In this document: positions 1-7,415 of the stretch, piece by piece
How the letters are laid out: the number at the start of each line of letters is the position of its first letter
Numbering within the stretch: position 1 is the stretch's first letter
Source: Dehalococcoidales bacterium
GTDB taxonomy: Bacteria > Chloroflexota > Dehalococcoidia > Dehalococcoidales > CSSed11-197
NCBI GenBank assembly: GCA_028705415.1
Contig: JAQWDO010000009.1
Location: 1-20,031 of the forward strand
Direction of reading: 5' to 3'
Length of the DNA stretch: 20,031 bases
Translations under genes and position numbers: made by a program
The notes under the pieces: generated by a model
The model's database searches: none
Seen by the model: only the letters and a program-made list of their open reading frames with translations
Told to the model about the DNA's origin: nothing

Positions 1-414
1 GGCCAGAATTACCTGACTTGCCGAACGCCGATAGCCTGTCTTAAAGCCTAGCAGCCTGGGGTCTATGGGCATTTTTGGATGAATAACCAGGTAGGCTACA
101 AGCAAATTATCCCGGGCAATCTGGATTATAAGCCAGGGAATGTATTTTATCAGATGGTAAGCAGTCCGGATAGCGGAAAATATAGTTAGAGCACCTTTCC
201 TGTCTGCCGGTAAAAGACTGGAAAACATTTCGTTGTTGAATAATACAATAAGAGCGCAAATCAATGCTCCGCTTATCAGGTAGAAAGGCTGGTAATGCTC
301 TGACAGCACCAGCCAAAAAGCGTAAAGCGGTATGAACTGTAGTACCGAACTCAACAGGTTCGAGGGCTTACCTGTTGCCTTGTTTGTTTTATTTTGGTTT
401 TTTTGTGTAGTCAT
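1..414 (-). CDS. MrpE/MnhE-like Na+/H+ antiporter subunit E, partial (3' end outside window)
   Basis: The frame is open for 138 codons from an ATG at 412-414 to the window edge, so the C-terminus is missing. After a polar, Lys/Asn-rich N-terminus there are two hydrophobic stretches, then an amphipathic segment beginning YHLIKYIPWLIIQIARDN, then a V-x-HPKMPIDPR segment and a GFKTGY motif. This order (membrane segments, a W-L-x-x-I-x-x-A-x-x-N region, then a proline-rich P-x-x-P-I-x-P motif) is typical of the MrpE/MnhE family, a small subunit of multisubunit cation/proton antiporters. No good SD precedes the ATG, and an in-frame TGA lies just upstream, so the start cannot move far. It begins 16 bases after the phosphoesterase stop, suggesting co-transcription. 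The other Mrp subunits would be expected beyond the left edge. The family call comes from motif memory without alignment. Confidence 0.72.
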   Translation of the reverse strand, partial: MTTQKNQNKTNKATGKPSNLLSSVLQFIPLYAFWLVLSEHYQPFYLISGALICALIVLFNNEMFSSLLPADRKGALTIFSAIRTAYHLIKYIPWLIIQIARDNLLVAYLVIHPKMPIDPRLLGFKTGYRRSASQVILA

Positions 415-430
415 CAGTCAAGGAAATAGT

Positions 431-1207
431 TTAAACTTCGCTACCGGCAACCTGAATATTTATGTTTTTCACCAGACCGGCAACACCAAGCGGCTCCGCC
501 ATACCAACCAGTGTTCTTCTTATAATATCACCAACAAACCCATTACACTCCACAGCAGAGCCGTCAAACGCTACTTTTATATCGTCCTTTACAATATTTA
601 TCTGTACTTTTTTAAAGGAACCGTAACCTTCAAGGCGGGATACCAGCCCTTCAACTACTCCGGCAATAAAAGCGTCGACAAATGATTTATTGGATATCTC
701 AATATCATTGAGTACCATCTCCACTCTTCTTTTTGTGGCCCCAGCTTCCATCGATACTTGCCCGTCTTTCTTTTTCAGGATTAACCAGTTATTTTCGCCG
801 GTGTGTATCAGAACATACCTACCGGAATACACTTCGCCTTCGAGCTCGAATTCGATCTTTTCCAAATCCTGCTTGTGAAGGATAAATGTTCCACTGTCAA
901 AGATACGCACCTCTCCGGCGCCATATTGCCCCTCGGGGATCCTGCCTTCGAAATTTATGTAATCTAAGGGATGGTCTTCAGTCTGTACCGCCAGTCTACG
1001 TATACCGCTTTCAAGAGGAACGCCTTTTGGCACTGCCCAGCTTTTCAAGACACCGTCGATTTCAAGCCTGAAATCATAATGGAGGCGGCTGGCATCGTGT
1101 TCCTGGATAACAAATCGGGGGCTTCGATGGCGCTCCTTGCCTTCCGAACCGTCTGGTTCTCCGGTTTTGGCAAAATTCCTTTTTGACCTGTACTCTTCAA
1201 GACCCAT
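431..1207 (-). CDS. LigD-type DNA 3'-phosphoesterase domain protein with extra C-terminal domain
   Basis: A 258-residue protein. Residues about 28-150 are the 3'-phosphoesterase (PE) domain that is otherwise the N-terminal module of bacterial ligase D; it trims 3'-phosphates and ribonucleotides at DNA ends. The catalytic set is complete: H37, H43, D45, R47, H79 and Y83, with the same spacing as His42, His48, Asp50, Arg52, His84 and Tyr88 of Pseudomonas LigD. The segments EHDASRLHYDFRLE and IPEGQYGAGEV are diagnostic. No ligase or polymerase domain is attached, and no Ku gene is in the window. Residues about 160-258 form a second mixed alpha/beta region (FVDAFIAGVVEGLVSRLEG, later GDIIRRTLVGMAEPLGV) that I do not recognise. 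The ATG lies only 21 bases after tRNA-Pro with just a weak GGA as SD, in a T-rich spacer. The PE call is secure; the role of the C-terminal part is unknown. Confidence 0.88.
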   Translation of the reverse strand: MGLEEYRSKRNFAKTGEPDGSEGKERHRSPRFVIQEHDASRLHYDFRLEIDGVLKSWAVPKGVPLESGIRRLAVQTEDHPLDYINFEGRIPEGQYGAGEVRIFDSGTFILHKQDLEKIEFELEGEVYSGRYVLIHTGENNWLILKKKDGQVSMEAGATKRRVEMVLNDIEISNKSFVDAFIAGVVEGLVSRLEGYGSFKKVQINIVKDDIKVAFDGSAVECNGFVGDIIRRTLVGMAEPLGVAGLVKNINIQVAGSEV

Positions 1208-1228
1208 AAAAAATCCAAAAAAACAAAA

Positions 1229-1302
1229 TCGGGGTGAGAGGACTCGAACCTCCGGCCTCAGCGTCCCAAACGCTGCGCGCTAGCCAACTGCGCTACACCC
1301 CG
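1229..1302 (-). tRNA. tRNA-Pro (anticodon UGG)
   Basis: A complete cloverleaf is readable on the minus strand. The acceptor stem CGGGGTG (1296-1302) pairs with CACCCCG (1230-1236). The anticodon stem CAGCG/CGCTG encloses the loop TTTGGGA, giving anticodon UGG. The T-arm contains GGTTCGAGTCC. The discriminator is A at 1229, as expected for bacterial tRNA-Pro. The next bases are TTT, so the CCA end must be added post-transcriptionally. T-runs follow directly. Confidence 0.96.
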
Positions 1303-1314
1303 CATATACAGATG

Positions 1315-1344
1315 AGTATAACAAAAGGGAGATTAAAGGTTCAA
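1315..1344 (-). promoter_or_regulatory. Predicted sigma70-type promoter for tRNA-Pro
   Basis: Reading the minus strand, TTGAAC (1339-1344) is followed after 18 bases by TATACT (1315-1320). The predicted start lies a few bases before tRNA-Pro. The site falls in the 50-base gap between the hoxU-like stop codon and the tRNA. The downstream phosphoesterase gene may be expressed from it by read-through. Prediction from sequence only. Confidence 0.55.
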
Positions 1345-1352
1345 TTCGTCTG

Positions 1353-2078
1353 TCAAGGACGGCAGTTCATGCAAAGATCGAATTTTTCGGCTTCCAGACC
1401 GGTCTTTTGTATCATAAAGGATATTTGCTTCTCCGGTGCAAAATAACTCCCGCAGGAAGCGCATTTCTTCATCTTGAACTCATGTGTTGAACTGGGCCAG
1501 GTTATTCTCCTGACATCTCCGTTATCTTCCATTTTTATAGCACCGGTAGGGCAAACATAAACGCAGGATCCACAGGCAATGCACGCATCAGTATCCTCGC
1601 AAAAAGGCAGGGCCACCTTACGGTTGGTTCCCCTCCCAACCAGACTGATAGCGCTCTTGCCGACAACTTCCCGGCAAACCCGGGTGCACAAAGCACAGAG
1701 CACACAGGAATTGTCGTCTTCCTCGGACTGAAACCGGCTGCTGTCAATCCCCATGCTTCTCGCCATTTCAATAACCTCTGAAGAATTGGGGCAGCGCGCG
1801 AGCAACAGTTCCATTACCAGGCGTCTTATATTAACCACCCTTTCCGTCCGGGTTTCTACCACCAGGCCTTCAGCTACTTCATACAAGCATGAAGCCACCA
1901 ATCTCTTCCGGTTACCCCTGGTTACTTCCACCATACAAAGACGGCAGGCTCCATAAGCGGCCACTGCTTCGTTTACACACAAGGTTGGAATATATATGTT
2001 ATTCTCCCGGGCAGCTTCAAGAACCGTTTTCCCGGGCTCTGCATTTATTTCTCTTCCATCTATTTTCAGCGTTATCAT
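1353..2078 (-). CDS. HoxU/NuoG-N-terminal-like iron-sulfur subunit of NADH-linked oxidoreductase
   Basis: A 241-residue soluble electron-transfer subunit. Residues 1-75 are a plant-type [2Fe-2S] domain with C34, C45, C48 and C64. Two [4Fe-4S] motifs follow: C125-x2-C128-x2-C131-x3-C135 and C166-x2-C169-x2-C172-x3-C176-P. The His-Cys3 cluster motif of full NuoG and [FeFe]-hydrogenases is not evident, and the protein stops before any molybdopterin or H-cluster domain, matching HoxU-like small subunits. The last 40 residues add C206-x2-C209 and C236-x2-C239, a possible zinc ribbon or extra cluster. The ATG is preceded by GGAG six bases upstream. It lies 11 bases after the NuoF-like gene as the last member of the por/nuoEF unit. 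Inferred role: carrying electrons between the flavin subunit and ferredoxin or another partner. Which partner it reduces cannot be told from sequence. Confidence 0.85.
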   Translation of the reverse strand: MITLKIDGREINAEPGKTVLEAARENNIYIPTLCVNEAVAAYGACRLCMVEVTRGNRKRLVASCLYEVAEGLVVETRTERVVNIRRLVMELLLARCPNSSEVIEMARSMGIDSSRFQSEEDDNSCVLCALCTRVCREVVGKSAISLVGRGTNRKVALPFCEDTDACIACGSCVYVCPTGAIKMEDNGDVRRITWPSSTHEFKMKKCASCGSYFAPEKQISFMIQKTGLEAEKFDLCMNCRP

Positions 2079-2089
2079 TTAAAACTCCG

Positions 2090-3955
2090 CTATCTTATTT
2101 CTACCGCGTTGAACTTGCATGTTTCCTTGCATGCTCCGCATTTTGTACACAGATCCTGGTGTATAACAACCGGAATCTTTTTATCTACAAACTCTATAGC
2201 CCCGACCGGGCATTTCTTGACACACAGCCGGCAAGAAGTGCAGTTTTCATTCACGATATGATAGCTTATGAGAGCTTTGCATACTCCTGCAGGACACTTT
2301 TTATCAACAATGTGGGAAATGTATTCGTCTCTGAAATATTTCAGGGTAGTTAATACCGGGTTAGGAGCAGTCTGGCCCAAACCACACAGGGCTCCATCCC
2401 CGATTGCTGCTGACATTTCTTCAAGCAGCTCCAAATGAGACTCTTCGCCTTTTCCTTCGCAGATGTCATCCAGAATTTGCCTCATTCTTTTTAGCCCTTC
2501 CCTGCAGGGAACACACTTACCGCAAGATTCTTCTTCCAAAAATTTGAGGAAATAACGTGCGATATCAACCATGCAGTTATCCTCATCCATCACGATCATA
2601 GCACCGGAACCCATCATTGAGCCCACTCTGGTCAGTTCATCAAAATCGACCGGCAGATCCAGCAGGTTTTCGGGTATACAGCCGCCGGAAGGACCACCGG
2701 TAAGCACAGCTTTGAACCTTTTACCATCCGGTATGCCTCCACCGATCTCGTATATGATTTCCCTGAGCGTTATCCCCATAGGCACTTCAACCAGCCCGGT
2801 ATTGTTGATTTTACCTACCAGGGAAAATATCTTGGTGCCTTTACTGTTTTCAGTACAAATAGAAGCAAACCAGGCTGAGCCGCGATTGATTATAAGTGGT
2901 ACATTCGCCCACGTTTCAACATTGTTTAAAACGGTTGGCCGATCATACAACCCTCTTTCCGATGTATGTACATACTTTGCTCGCGGTTCTCCAACTTTCC
3001 CTTCTATTGAAGCCATAAGTGCAGTTGATTCTCCGCAGACAAATGCGCCACCCCCGCGGTTTATATGTACACTGAAGTTGAAACCTGAGCCAAGAATATT
3101 CTCTCCCAGCAAGCCGTATTCTTCTGCCTGCCGGATGGCAATCTCGGCGTTTTTCACCGCCAGCGGGTATTCATTACGGATATAAATAAATCCCGTATTG
3201 GAACCGGAAGCATACGCCCCAATTATCATACCCTCAAGGATGCTGTGAGGATTACCCTCCATCAGGCTTCGATCCATAAAAGCTCCCGGATCGCCTTCAT
3301 CACAGTTGCAGATTACATATTTTGGTTCCCCTTCAGCTTCTCTGGTACTTTTCCATTTTGTCGCCGCCGGAAAACCCCCTCCTCCCCTGCCGCGAAGCCC
3401 GGCAGCGGAAACTTCTTCAATAACCTGCTCGGGTTTCATCGAAGAAAGCACTTTCGCAATAGCCGAATAGCCACCGATTGCAATATAATCATCAATCTCG
3501 GCGGGGTCGATATTTCCATTAGCTCCAAATATCAGGCGCATTTGTTTTTTATAGAAAGGCACTTCTTCTTCGGACGTGATTTTGCTGCTTCCATCAGGTG
3601 TTATGTAAAGCAACCTCTCAATAATCTTTCCATTTATAACGGTTTCATTAAAAATTTCGTCGACGTCTTCCAGCCGCACGCGCTGATAAAATATATTCTG
3701 GGGTCTGATTACGACCAGTAATCCCCTTTCGCAAAAACCGTGGCAACCGGTAGTCTTTATTGCTACACTGTTTTGAAGGCCGCTTTCTGCAATCTTCTCC
3801 CGAAAAGCCTGCGCAACTTTTTCCCCTCCAAAAGCCTGGCAACCTGTTCCGCAGCACACCGCAATAGTGGATACATCCGGGCGTGAATCCATAATACGAG
3901 AGCGCTTTTTTTGAAGTTCTTCCACAGAATTGAGTTTCCTGATTTTATTACTCAT
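2090..3955 (-). CDS. NuoF/HydB-type NADH-binding flavin subunit with extra ferredoxin domains
   Basis: 621 residues from ATG 3953-3955. Domain order: an N-terminal thioredoxin-like [2Fe-2S] domain (C34/C35, C39, then GCHGFC); the FMN/NADH core with GRGGGGFPAATKW near residue 189, CNCDEGDPGAF and GGGAFVCGEST; an SLBB-like region; the N3-type [4Fe-4S] site C478-x2-C481-x2-C484; and two C-terminal ferredoxin motifs (C572, C575, C578, C582 and C603, C606, C609, C613). This is the layout of HydB/HndC-type subunits of NAD(P)-linked hydrogenases and bifurcating oxidoreductases, not of plain complex I NuoF. An open frame continues upstream to 4063 but lies within nuoE in another frame. The chosen ATG follows the nuoE TAG stop by two bases, consistent with translational coupling. 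A conserved GGAG lies 14 bases upstream, further than usual. Bifurcation activity is inference. Confidence 0.92.
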   Translation of the reverse strand: MSNKIRKLNSVEELQKKRSRIMDSRPDVSTIAVCCGTGCQAFGGEKVAQAFREKIAESGLQNSVAIKTTGCHGFCERGLLVVIRPQNIFYQRVRLEDVDEIFNETVINGKIIERLLYITPDGSSKITSEEEVPFYKKQMRLIFGANGNIDPAEIDDYIAIGGYSAIAKVLSSMKPEQVIEEVSAAGLRGRGGGGFPAATKWKSTREAEGEPKYVICNCDEGDPGAFMDRSLMEGNPHSILEGMIIGAYASGSNTGFIYIRNEYPLAVKNAEIAIRQAEEYGLLGENILGSGFNFSVHINRGGGAFVCGESTALMASIEGKVGEPRAKYVHTSERGLYDRPTVLNNVETWANVPLIINRGSAWFASICTENSKGTKIFSLVGKINNTGLVEVPMGITLREIIYEIGGGIPDGKRFKAVLTGGPSGGCIPENLLDLPVDFDELTRVGSMMGSGAMIVMDEDNCMVDIARYFLKFLEEESCGKCVPCREGLKRMRQILDDICEGKGEESHLELLEEMSAAIGDGALCGLGQTAPNPVLTTLKYFRDEYISHIVDKKCPAGVCKALISYHIVNENCTSCRLCVKKCPVGAIEFVDKKIPVVIHQDLCTKCGACKETCKFNAVEIR

Positions 3956-3957
3956 GG

Positions 3958-4425
3958 CTAATCGTATTTCTCCAGTAGCGGTTTTACCTTGTTGACCGTC
4001 ATCTGCCCGGCATACTCGCCATCGACCACGACCACTGGCCCCAGCGCACAGGCACCAACACAATTGACGCTCTCAAGAGTGAACTTGCCGTCTTTGGTTG
4101 TTTCTCCACAGCATGTTTTTGTTTCATTTTCCATTTGCTGAAGTATCTGGGCAGCACCTCTGACATGACAGGCTGTACCCATACAGACATGTATGGTATG
4201 ACGGCCCCTTGGCTGTAGAGAAAACGCCTTGAAAAAGGTAGCTACGCTGTAAACCTGGCTCAGAGGTATTCCAAGCTCACTGCTTACAAATTTTACAGCT
4301 TCACGAGGCAGGTAATTATACTCGGCCTGAATATCCTGAAGGATTGAAATAAGTTGCCCCCTATCCCTCTTGTAACGGTCGAGAATACAATTCAGGGTTT
4401 CATTCTTTACGCTTATTTCTGGCAT
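3958..4425 (-). CDS. NuoE-like [2Fe-2S] thioredoxin-fold subunit
   Basis: 155 residues, the usual length for NuoE/HoxE/HydC. An N-terminal helical domain (about residues 10-65, with ELGIPLSQVYSVATFF) is followed by a thioredoxin-like [2Fe-2S] domain with ligands C81, C86, C122 and C126 (motifs CMGTAC and NCVGACALGP). In the family this subunit docks on NuoF and shuttles or stores electrons near the FMN. The ATG has GGAG eight bases upstream. Its first 13 bases overlap the end of porB, so the NADH module is physically joined to the pyruvate:ferredoxin oxidoreductase genes. Stop TAG at 3958-3960 is followed two bases later by the NuoF-like start. Confidence 0.93.
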   Translation of the reverse strand: MPEISVKNETLNCILDRYKRDRGQLISILQDIQAEYNYLPREAVKFVSSELGIPLSQVYSVATFFKAFSLQPRGRHTIHVCMGTACHVRGAAQILQQMENETKTCCGETTKDGKFTLESVNCVGACALGPVVVVDGEYAGQMTVNKVKPLLEKYD

Positions 4426-5342
4426 TCGGCTTTCTCCAAGAGTTTGTAATATTCCACTGCAACACGCTTTTCAATCATCTCAACAGCATCATCGGTCAAA
4501 TGACGGAAACGACGCTGAGGTTTCATGTAATCAGTAATGGGCCTGAGTTTTTCCGGCTTGTAACTCATGGTGTACTTCCCGTTTTCTACTTCGTATAGAG
4601 GAAATATACCGGTTTCCACAGCCAAACGGCCCAGTCTGACGGTTAGATTGGTTGCACAACCCCACCCGGTCGGGCAGCCAGAAAATATGTGGATATAGGC
4701 AGGGCCCCTGGTATCTACCCCCTTTTTCACTTTTTCAATCAGGTCAACGGGATAGCTCGGACATGCGGTAGCCACATAGGGAATGCGGTGCGCAACTGCT
4801 ATTCCGGGAAGATCCTTTTTCCAGCTAAACTGCCCGATGCTTTCTTTGCCGGCCGGAGAAGTGGTTGTACTGGCGCCATACGGAGTAGCAGACGAGCGCT
4901 GAATTCCTGTATTCATATAACCTTCATTGTCAAAACAGATATAAAGAAGGTTGTGGCCTCTTTCCAATGCTCCGGATAAAGCCTGCAAACCTATATCTAC
5001 CGTACCTCCGTCACCGGCAACAGCAACTATTTTTGTATCCGGGCGGCTGTATCGACCTTTCCGGTACATAGCTTTCAACCCGGCTTCAACTCCGGATGCT
5101 ACTGCGGCGGTATTTTCGAACAGTGTGTGTATCCATGGCAGGCGCCAGGAAGTGTATGGAAGCTGGCTGGCTATGATTTCCATACAGCCAGTGGCGTTAA
5201 CCACGATTGCGTCTCGCCCGATCGCCTTGAAGGCCTGCCGCATTGCCAGCACTTCGCCACAACCAATACATGCCCGGTGCCCTGGAGCCAGGCTTTCCAG
5301 TTCCGGAAGAAGACGTGGGACATATACACTCTGACCTATCAT
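4413..5342 (-). CDS. porB: Pyruvate:ferredoxin oxidoreductase beta subunit (TPP-binding)
   Basis: 309 residues. The beta subunit carries thiamine diphosphate and a [4Fe-4S] cluster in CoA-dependent oxidative decarboxylation of a 2-oxoacid. Visible marks: GHRACIGCGE near the N-terminus (two cluster cysteines), NATGCME (third), SGCPTGWGC (fourth), and the TPP motif GDGGTVDIG continuing to FDNEGYMNTGIQRS. The stretch SSATPYGASTTTSP resembles pyruvate-type beta subunits more than 2-oxoglutarate types, so pyruvate is the favoured substrate, moderately. Two adjacent ATGs exist at 5343-5345 and 5340-5342. GAGGG at 5347-5351 is spaced better from the second, which I use. The porA TGA stop overlaps the start. 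The 3' end overlaps nuoE by 13 bases. Confidence 0.93.
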   Translation of the reverse strand: MIGQSVYVPRLLPELESLAPGHRACIGCGEVLAMRQAFKAIGRDAIVVNATGCMEIIASQLPYTSWRLPWIHTLFENTAAVASGVEAGLKAMYRKGRYSRPDTKIVAVAGDGGTVDIGLQALSGALERGHNLLYICFDNEGYMNTGIQRSSATPYGASTTTSPAGKESIGQFSWKKDLPGIAVAHRIPYVATACPSYPVDLIEKVKKGVDTRGPAYIHIFSGCPTGWGCATNLTVRLGRLAVETGIFPLYEVENGKYTMSYKPEKLRPITDYMKPQRRFRHLTDDAVEMIEKRVAVEYYKLLEKAECQK

Positions 5343-6517
5343 CATTCCCTCACACCATAAATTTCATATTCGTTCGGGCTGCCATTTCTGGCAATCTCCT
5401 CTCCCTGAAGGATTATTTCTTCGAATCCTTCTCTGGTTACATCTCTCCCGCCAAGACCACCTACAAAGCCAACAACTAGCGGTTTTCGCGGCAGATTGTA
5501 AAGAGCAGCTTTCACCTCGCTGGCAACCGGGCCTCCCGGGCCGCCAGTAGATATTGCCCTGTCGAAAACGATAAGGGTTTTGGTGCCATCAACTGCTTTC
5601 CTCAATTCCTCGAAGGGGAATGGCCGCCATAATCTTATACGTATTAATCCGACCTTTTTCCCTTTTTCCCTGAGGCTGTCAACAGCTGTCATAGCAGTTT
5701 CGCTGAAACTGCCCATTGTAAGAAGCAAGGTATCAGCCCCTTCTGTACAATATTCCTCTACAGGCTTGTAATAGCGTCCAAACTGATCCCCGAATTCCTT
5801 CCAGATTCGCAAAATTGTATCATAAGACTTCTGGAGGTTAACCTCTTGCGCCCATTTCGCTTCAGTAAAAATAACAGGAGGCGCAAAATCCCCCATGGCA
5901 ACCGGTTTATCCGGATGCAGGGGAAGAGGATAGTCAAACGGGGGCAAAAAACGGCGAATTTCTTCTTTCTCCGGAATAATAATTGGTTCAATCATATGCG
6001 AGAGGTGGAATCCATCCAGATTCACCATAACCGGAAGCAAAACGTTATGGTCTTCGCCCATCTTGAAAGCACAAATTGTATTGTCAACAGCTTCCTGGCC
6101 ATTTTCCACAAATATCTGAATCCAACCCACGTCCCGGGCTGCCATTACATCTGAATGGTCCCCCCAAACGCTTAAAGGAGAGGACACGGCACGATTGGCG
6201 ACCGCCATAATCACCGGAAGCCTCATGGCAGAAGCAACAAAAAGCACTTCATGCATAAGTTCCAGACCCTGTCCTGCTGTGGCTGTAAAGGTTCTCGCTC
6301 CAGCAGCAACAGAACCCAAACACGCGCTCATGGCAGAATGCTCCGATTCAACCGGGATGTATTCTGCATCAAGCTCACCGTTGGCAACCAGATCTGCCAG
6401 GTGCTCCACAATGTGGGTTTGCGGTGTAATAGGATACGCTGCCACCACATCCACGTCGCAAGCAGCAGCTACTTCGCTGACAGCCAGGGAGGTTTCGATG
6501 CCGACCCTTTTGGCCAT
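5342..6517 (-). CDS. porA: Pyruvate:ferredoxin oxidoreductase alpha subunit
   Basis: 391 residues, normal for a separate alpha subunit. YPITPQT near residue 30 is the pyrimidine-binding signature of the family. EHSAMSACLGSVAAGART and TAGQGLELMHE follow, then ANRAVSSPLSVWGDHSD, which favours pyruvate over branched or dicarboxylic 2-oxoacids. The C-terminal part contains RLWRPFPFEELR and DRAISTGGPGGP, the transketolase C-like domain. The start ATG (6515-6517) overlaps the porD stop in a TAATG arrangement, with a full AGGAGG seven bases upstream, so strong translation is expected. The stop TGA overlaps the porB start. It acts in the cytoplasm with beta, gamma and delta, converting pyruvate plus CoA to acetyl-CoA, CO2 and reduced ferredoxin, or the reverse. 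Confidence 0.95.
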   Translation of the reverse strand: MAKRVGIETSLAVSEVAAACDVDVVAAYPITPQTHIVEHLADLVANGELDAEYIPVESEHSAMSACLGSVAAGARTFTATAGQGLELMHEVLFVASAMRLPVIMAVANRAVSSPLSVWGDHSDVMAARDVGWIQIFVENGQEAVDNTICAFKMGEDHNVLLPVMVNLDGFHLSHMIEPIIIPEKEEIRRFLPPFDYPLPLHPDKPVAMGDFAPPVIFTEAKWAQEVNLQKSYDTILRIWKEFGDQFGRYYKPVEEYCTEGADTLLLTMGSFSETAMTAVDSLREKGKKVGLIRIRLWRPFPFEELRKAVDGTKTLIVFDRAISTGGPGGPVASEVKAALYNLPRKPLVVGFVGGLGGRDVTREGFEEIILQGEEIARNGSPNEYEIYGVRE

Positions 6518-6810
6518 TATTCAACCTCCTCTACCATATTTATTACATATAACGGGCATTCGGTGGCACAAATACCGCACCCCTTACAATAGTACATATC
6601 AGCCACAAAATACCCTTGCTCATTCTGATTTATACACCCTTCCGGACAGTAGATAGCGCATATTCCACATTTTATGCAACGCTCAAAGGTATATTCCGGA
6701 CGCTGGGAACGCCAGTCTCCCGTGCGATACTGGCTGGCATTGCCCGGGGTGGTTACAATGGTCCCTGTTTCAATGTCGTGCCAGGTAAATTCGTTTTCTG
6801 GTTTAACCAA
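6517..6810 (-). CDS. porD: Pyruvate:ferredoxin oxidoreductase delta subunit (2x[4Fe-4S] ferredoxin)
   Basis: 97 residues with two classic [4Fe-4S] motifs: C45, C48, C51, C55-P and C75, C78, C81, C85-P. The N-terminal 40 residues, including the TGDWRSQRPEY segment, are the usual PorD lead-in before the clusters. In the complex this subunit wires the beta-subunit cluster to external ferredoxin. The start is TTG at 6808-6810, chosen because GGAG sits seven bases upstream and no ATG is available. It follows the porC stop after a single base, and its own stop overlaps the porA start. Confidence 0.93.
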   Translation of the reverse strand: MVKPENEFTWHDIETGTIVTTPGNASQYRTGDWRSQRPEYTFERCIKCGICAIYCPEGCINQNEQGYFVADMYYCKGCGICATECPLYVINMVEEVE

Positions 6811-6811
6811 T

Positions 6812-7381
6812 TTATTGCTCCTTTATCCTGGTTTCTTCAAAAGCACGCTTCATGGCATTGATATTCTTTTCCGCCAGGCGGCCAAAACGGTCTTTCAGCG
6901 GCTCAAACAATTCTTCAGGCTTCAAGATACCACTGGCTTTAATCAATACACCTATCATGGTTGTATTCACAATAGGTACACCAAGAACCTCCCTGGCAAT
7001 GGTATTGGCATCTACCGTCGCTACCCGGAACATGTTATCAAAACGCGCACTGAGTTCACCCGGATCAAGACGTGTATTGACTGCCAGCAACCCGCCTTCT
7101 TTCAACCCGGCAGTTACATTCACTGCGTCCATAAGCCGGGGGTCGAGAACCACCACGATATCCGGATTATTCACTTCCGCCCGGCTGCGTATAGGGCCTG
7201 AACTTATACGGTCGAAAGCAAGAACCGGGGCGCCACGCCGTTCCGGGCCAAACGCCGGAAATGCCTGTGCATATCCCCCGGTTTCAATAGCTGCTCTGGC
7301 TATAAGCTCCGCTGAAGTTACCGCCCCCTGGCCACCTCTACCATGCCACCTGATTTCGATAGTATCATGTTTGGTAACTAT
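6812..7381 (-). CDS. porC: Pyruvate:ferredoxin oxidoreductase gamma subunit; start codon apparently non-canonical
   Basis: About 189 residues. RWHGRGGQGAVTSAELIARAA near the N-terminus, then PAFGPERRGAPV and the NPDIVVVLDPRLM region, are signatures of the gamma (CoA-handling) subunit. The frame remains open back to a TTG at 7442-7444, but that codon is inside tRNA-Arg and would be removed by tRNA processing. After the tRNA the only SD is GGGAGG at 7388-7393. In frame behind it come CTC, ATT (7382-7384), ATA (7379-7381) and GTT; no ATG, GTG or TTG precedes the GRGGQG motif. I place the start at ATA because of its six-base spacing, with ATT as the alternative. A sequencing error is also possible. 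It is the first protein gene of the por/nuo unit. Confidence 0.88.
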   Translation of the reverse strand: MVTKHDTIEIRWHGRGGQGAVTSAELIARAAIETGGYAQAFPAFGPERRGAPVLAFDRISSGPIRSRAEVNNPDIVVVLDPRLMDAVNVTAGLKEGGLLAVNTRLDPGELSARFDNMFRVATVDANTIAREVLGVPIVNTTMIGVLIKASGILKPEELFEPLKDRFGRLAEKNINAMKRAFEETRIKEQ

Positions 7382-7415
7382 AATGAGCCTCCCAAAATCT
7401 GTTTTTAATAAGCAC

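Noticed and set aside
1234..1446. Plus-strand frame starting MRGLEPPASASQ
   Set aside because: This is the antisense translation of tRNA-Pro extended into the hoxU-like gene, a common false gene call.
2571..3185. Plus-strand open frame of 204 codons inside the NuoF-like gene
   Set aside because: It is antisense to a well-conserved flavin subunit, lacks an SD, and its Ser/Pro/Ile-rich product looks like a shadow of the real coding frame.
3956..4063. N-terminal extension of the NuoF-like protein to 4063
   Set aside because: The added Cys/Gly/Arg-rich residues come from the nuoE coding region in another frame; the ATG at 3955 fits the coupled start.
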